Assembly: GCA_963772595.1 (NCBI GenBank)
Contig: CAVYXZ010000016.1
Coordinates: 714,812-778,811 of the forward strand
DNA: 64,000 nucleotides
Reading direction: 5' to 3'
From: CAVYXZ01 sp963772595
GTDB taxonomy: Bacteria; Chloroflexota; Anaerolineae; Aggregatilineales; Phototrophicaceae
Part shown: positions 62,743 through 64,000 of the stretch, piece by piece
Layout: every line of letters begins with the position of its first letter
How positions within the stretch are numbered: the first letter of the stretch is position 1
Notes under the pieces: model-generated
Told to the model about the DNA's origin: nothing
What the model saw: only the letters and a program-made list of their open reading frames with translations
Databases searched by the model: none
Program-made: the position numbers and the translations under genes

Positions 62743-63936
62743 GATATTGGCCCAGTTACGAACGGGCATGGTCCATTTCCTGGCGATGTCCTGATGCGCC
62801 AACCAGAGCAGCTTGCGAATGGCCTCGCCCGATGGTAATGCGCCGCGATTTTTGGTCACTTTGCGTAACTGGCGGTTGTAGGCTTCGATGATATTGGTGG
62901 TGTAAATGAGCCGCCGGATTTCGGGCGTGTAGTCGAACATCGTCGCCAGTTCTTCCCAGTGGGTCTCCCAGGAGCGGACGGCAATGGCGTACTTATCGCC
63001 CCATTTTTCGGCCAGTTGCAGCAAGTGGGTTTCGGCCAGTTCGCGGGTCGGTGCGCGGTAGATGGCTTTCAAGTCCGAGGCAAAGGCTTTGCGATCCTTC
63101 CAGACCACATATTTCAAGCTGTTGCGGATCTGGTGGATGATGCAGCGCTGGATTTCCACCTGGGGGAACACCGAGCGGATGGCCTCCTTAAAGCCGGTGA
63201 GACCGTCCACGCCGGCGATGAAAATGTCCTCCACGCCCCGGTTCTTCAAGTCCGTCACCACACTCAACCAGAAGCTGGCCCCTTCCTCTCCATCGCTGAC
63301 CCAATGACCCAAAACATCCTTGTAACCCTCCAAATCCACCGCCAGGACGATGTAAATGGCGCGATTCTCGATCTTGTGATCCTTGCGCAGCTTGTAGTGG
63401 ATGGCATCCAGGTAGAGAATGGGATAGACCGCCGCCAGAGGACGGCTCTGCCAGGCTTCCACCAGTGGCAACACCTTGTCGGTGATCGTGCTGATGGTCT
63501 GGGCGGAGACTTCGATGCCATACATCTCGGCTAACTGGCTTTCGATGTCGCGTTGGGTCATGCCCCGCGCGTACATGGCGATGATCTTGTCTTCCAGCTC
63601 GTTGGTGTTGGCCTGGTACTTCTTCAGAATAGTCGGCTCATAGTCGCCGCTGCGATCCCGCGGTACGGTCACTTCGGTCTCACCATGACTGCTGCGGACT
63701 TTCTTGGTGTAGTGGCCGTTGCGGCTGTTGCCTGAATTGCGCCCTTTGGCCTCATACGGCTCGTAGCCCAACTGCGCCGTCAGTTCTGCATCCAGCATCT
63801 GCTCCAGCGTCTCAGCAAATAAGCGGGCAAAGATGCCTTCCTTGCCAAAGAAATCGTCGATGCTTTGCGCCTTGCCTAGCTCCTGCTGGATCGTCTCCAC
63901 TGAGGGCATTGCGGGCTTCGCTTTTTCGGTCTTCAT
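62698..63936 (-). CDS. IS256-family transposase
   Basis: 412 residues, full-length for the family. The Mutator-type DDE triad is visible: D177 in YLDAIHYK, D244 in GVDGLTGF and E351 in NIIEAYNRQLRK. The family C/H signature RCIIHQIRNSLKYV lies between the second and third acids. The N-terminal part (MLDAELTAQLGYEPYEAKGRNSGNSRNG) is the DNA-binding region typical of IS256 enzymes. It catalyses copy-out/paste-in transposition through a circular intermediate. No frameshift or stop. The gene ends six bases inside the left inverted repeat. Confidence 0.96.
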   Translation of the reverse strand: MKTEKAKPAMPSVETIQQELGKAQSIDDFFGKEGIFARLFAETLEQMLDAELTAQLGYEPYEAKGRNSGNSRNGHYTKKVRSSHGETEVTVPRDRSGDYEPTILKKYQANTNELEDKIIAMYARGMTQRDIESQLAEMYGIEVSAQTISTITDKVLPLVEAWQSRPLAAVYPILYLDAIHYKLRKDHKIENRAIYIVLAVDLEGYKDVLGHWVSDGEEGASFWLSVVTDLKNRGVEDIFIAGVDGLTGFKEAIRSVFPQVEIQRCIIHQIRNSLKYVVWKDRKAFASDLKAIYRAPTRELAETHLLQLAEKWGDKYAIAVRSWETHWEELATMFDYTPEIRRLIYTTNIIEAYNRQLRKVTKNRGALPSGEAIRKLLWLAHQDIARKWTMPVRNWANILNQLAIRFDDRFPI

Positions 63937-63987
63937 GGTGTGCCTTTCTGCCGCCTTCCCAGCGGCTGATTGTAACTCCTATACCGG

Positions 63988-64000
63988 CACTCCATTTACA
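63988..64000 (-). repeat. Right terminal inverted repeat of the IS256 element
   Basis: CACTCCATTTACA is the complement of the left repeat with one mismatch. The window ends at its last base, so the outer flank and the target duplication cannot be examined. Confidence 0.82.

Larger units (their letters stand above)
62680..64000. mobile_element. IS256-family insertion sequence
   Basis: A 1,321-bp element is bounded by 13-bp terminal inverted repeats (12 of 13 matching), with a single transposase gene on the minus strand. It is GC-rich compared with the interrupted TIR fusion gene, and its transposase is intact, so insertion is probably recent. The left flank GAATCGTG (62672-62679) would be the 8-bp target duplication; its partner lies beyond the window end. 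Confidence 0.88.

Noticed and set aside
58500..64000. A second copy of the tRNA-Arg 3' end as the other attachment site
   Set aside because: I looked for the T-arm/acceptor sequence and saw none; the far boundary is probably outside the window.
1..64000. CRISPR array
   Set aside because: No regularly spaced repeats with unique spacers were seen; the only short repeats are the TAGGACA cluster, the IS ends and coding low-complexity tracts.

Overview
The window reads as a chromosomal segment of a Chloroflexota bacterium, probably Anaerolineae-like. The evidence is the run of secreted DUF4397 and SH3 proteins joined by Pro/Thr-rich linkers, the FHA-FHA-RodA-PBP cell-wall locus, a mevalonate pathway pair, a GDP-deoxyhexose/exopolysaccharide block, and high GC with G/C-ending codons. 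I could not test this by alignment. The first 58 kb carry many single-base reading-frame breaks, including in genes that should be essential (ffh, rimM, murJ, rodA). Where the frame can be restored, one base usually suffices, so most breaks look like assembly or read indels. I describe such genes as whole genes and give the break positions.

Layout. 1-4.9 kb: the 3' end of ahcY and two large secreted DUF4397 proteins. 5-15.7 kb: a surface polysaccharide block (rmd, gmd, tatD, GT2, GT4, a GT-C-like membrane protein, YfhO, Wzy/WaaL). 15.8-18.2 kb: rpsF-ssb-rpsR and a membrane-anchored parvulin. 18.3-23.2 kb: two FHA proteins, mtnP, RodA/FtsW and a badly disrupted transpeptidase. 23.2-33.4 kb: a PHP protein and a flippase-like protein on the minus strand, then a C39-like/TPR protein, murJ, an MBL hydrolase, a thioredoxin-like protein, a phosphomutase-like metalloenzyme, a nucleoside hydrolase, mvaD and mvk. 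33.5-41 kb: a modular glycoside hydrolase facing a GH63-like glucosidase, PD40 and iolG operon. 42-49.5 kb: ffh-rpsP-khpA-rimM, then dprA-manC-topA. 49.5-58.4 kb: greA, an MBL hydrolase, a receptor-like binding protein, an M23 lipoprotein and a 663-residue SH3/stalk/zinc-ribbon membrane protein.

From a tRNA-Arg(CCG) gene at 58,425 the character changes. A large serine recombinase ends antisense inside this tRNA. Beyond it, sequence visibly richer in A/T holds a TAGGACA repeat cluster, a short ImmA/IrrE-like metallopeptidase and a striking chimera. One reading frame (61006-62742) encodes a TIR domain, a helical linker, the two C-terminal beta domains of DnaJ without J domain or zinc finger, and the Hsp70 peptide-binding domain without its ATPase. 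It contains two in-frame stops and no frameshift. An IS256-family element (62680-64000) has cut off its 3' end, and the window ends at that element's outer inverted repeat. I consider this candidate chaperone-sensing TIR immune protein, carried by a tRNA-integrated element, the most noteworthy item.

Functional links. manC, gmd and rmd give a route from mannose-1-phosphate to GDP-D-rhamnose, which the 7.7-15.7 kb glycosyltransferases, YfhO and Wzy could assemble, with murJ and the 23.9-24.9 kb protein as lipid-linked transport candidates. The FHA proteins, RodA/FtsW, PBP, MurJ, M23 protein and SH3 proteins form a cell-envelope theme that recurs throughout.
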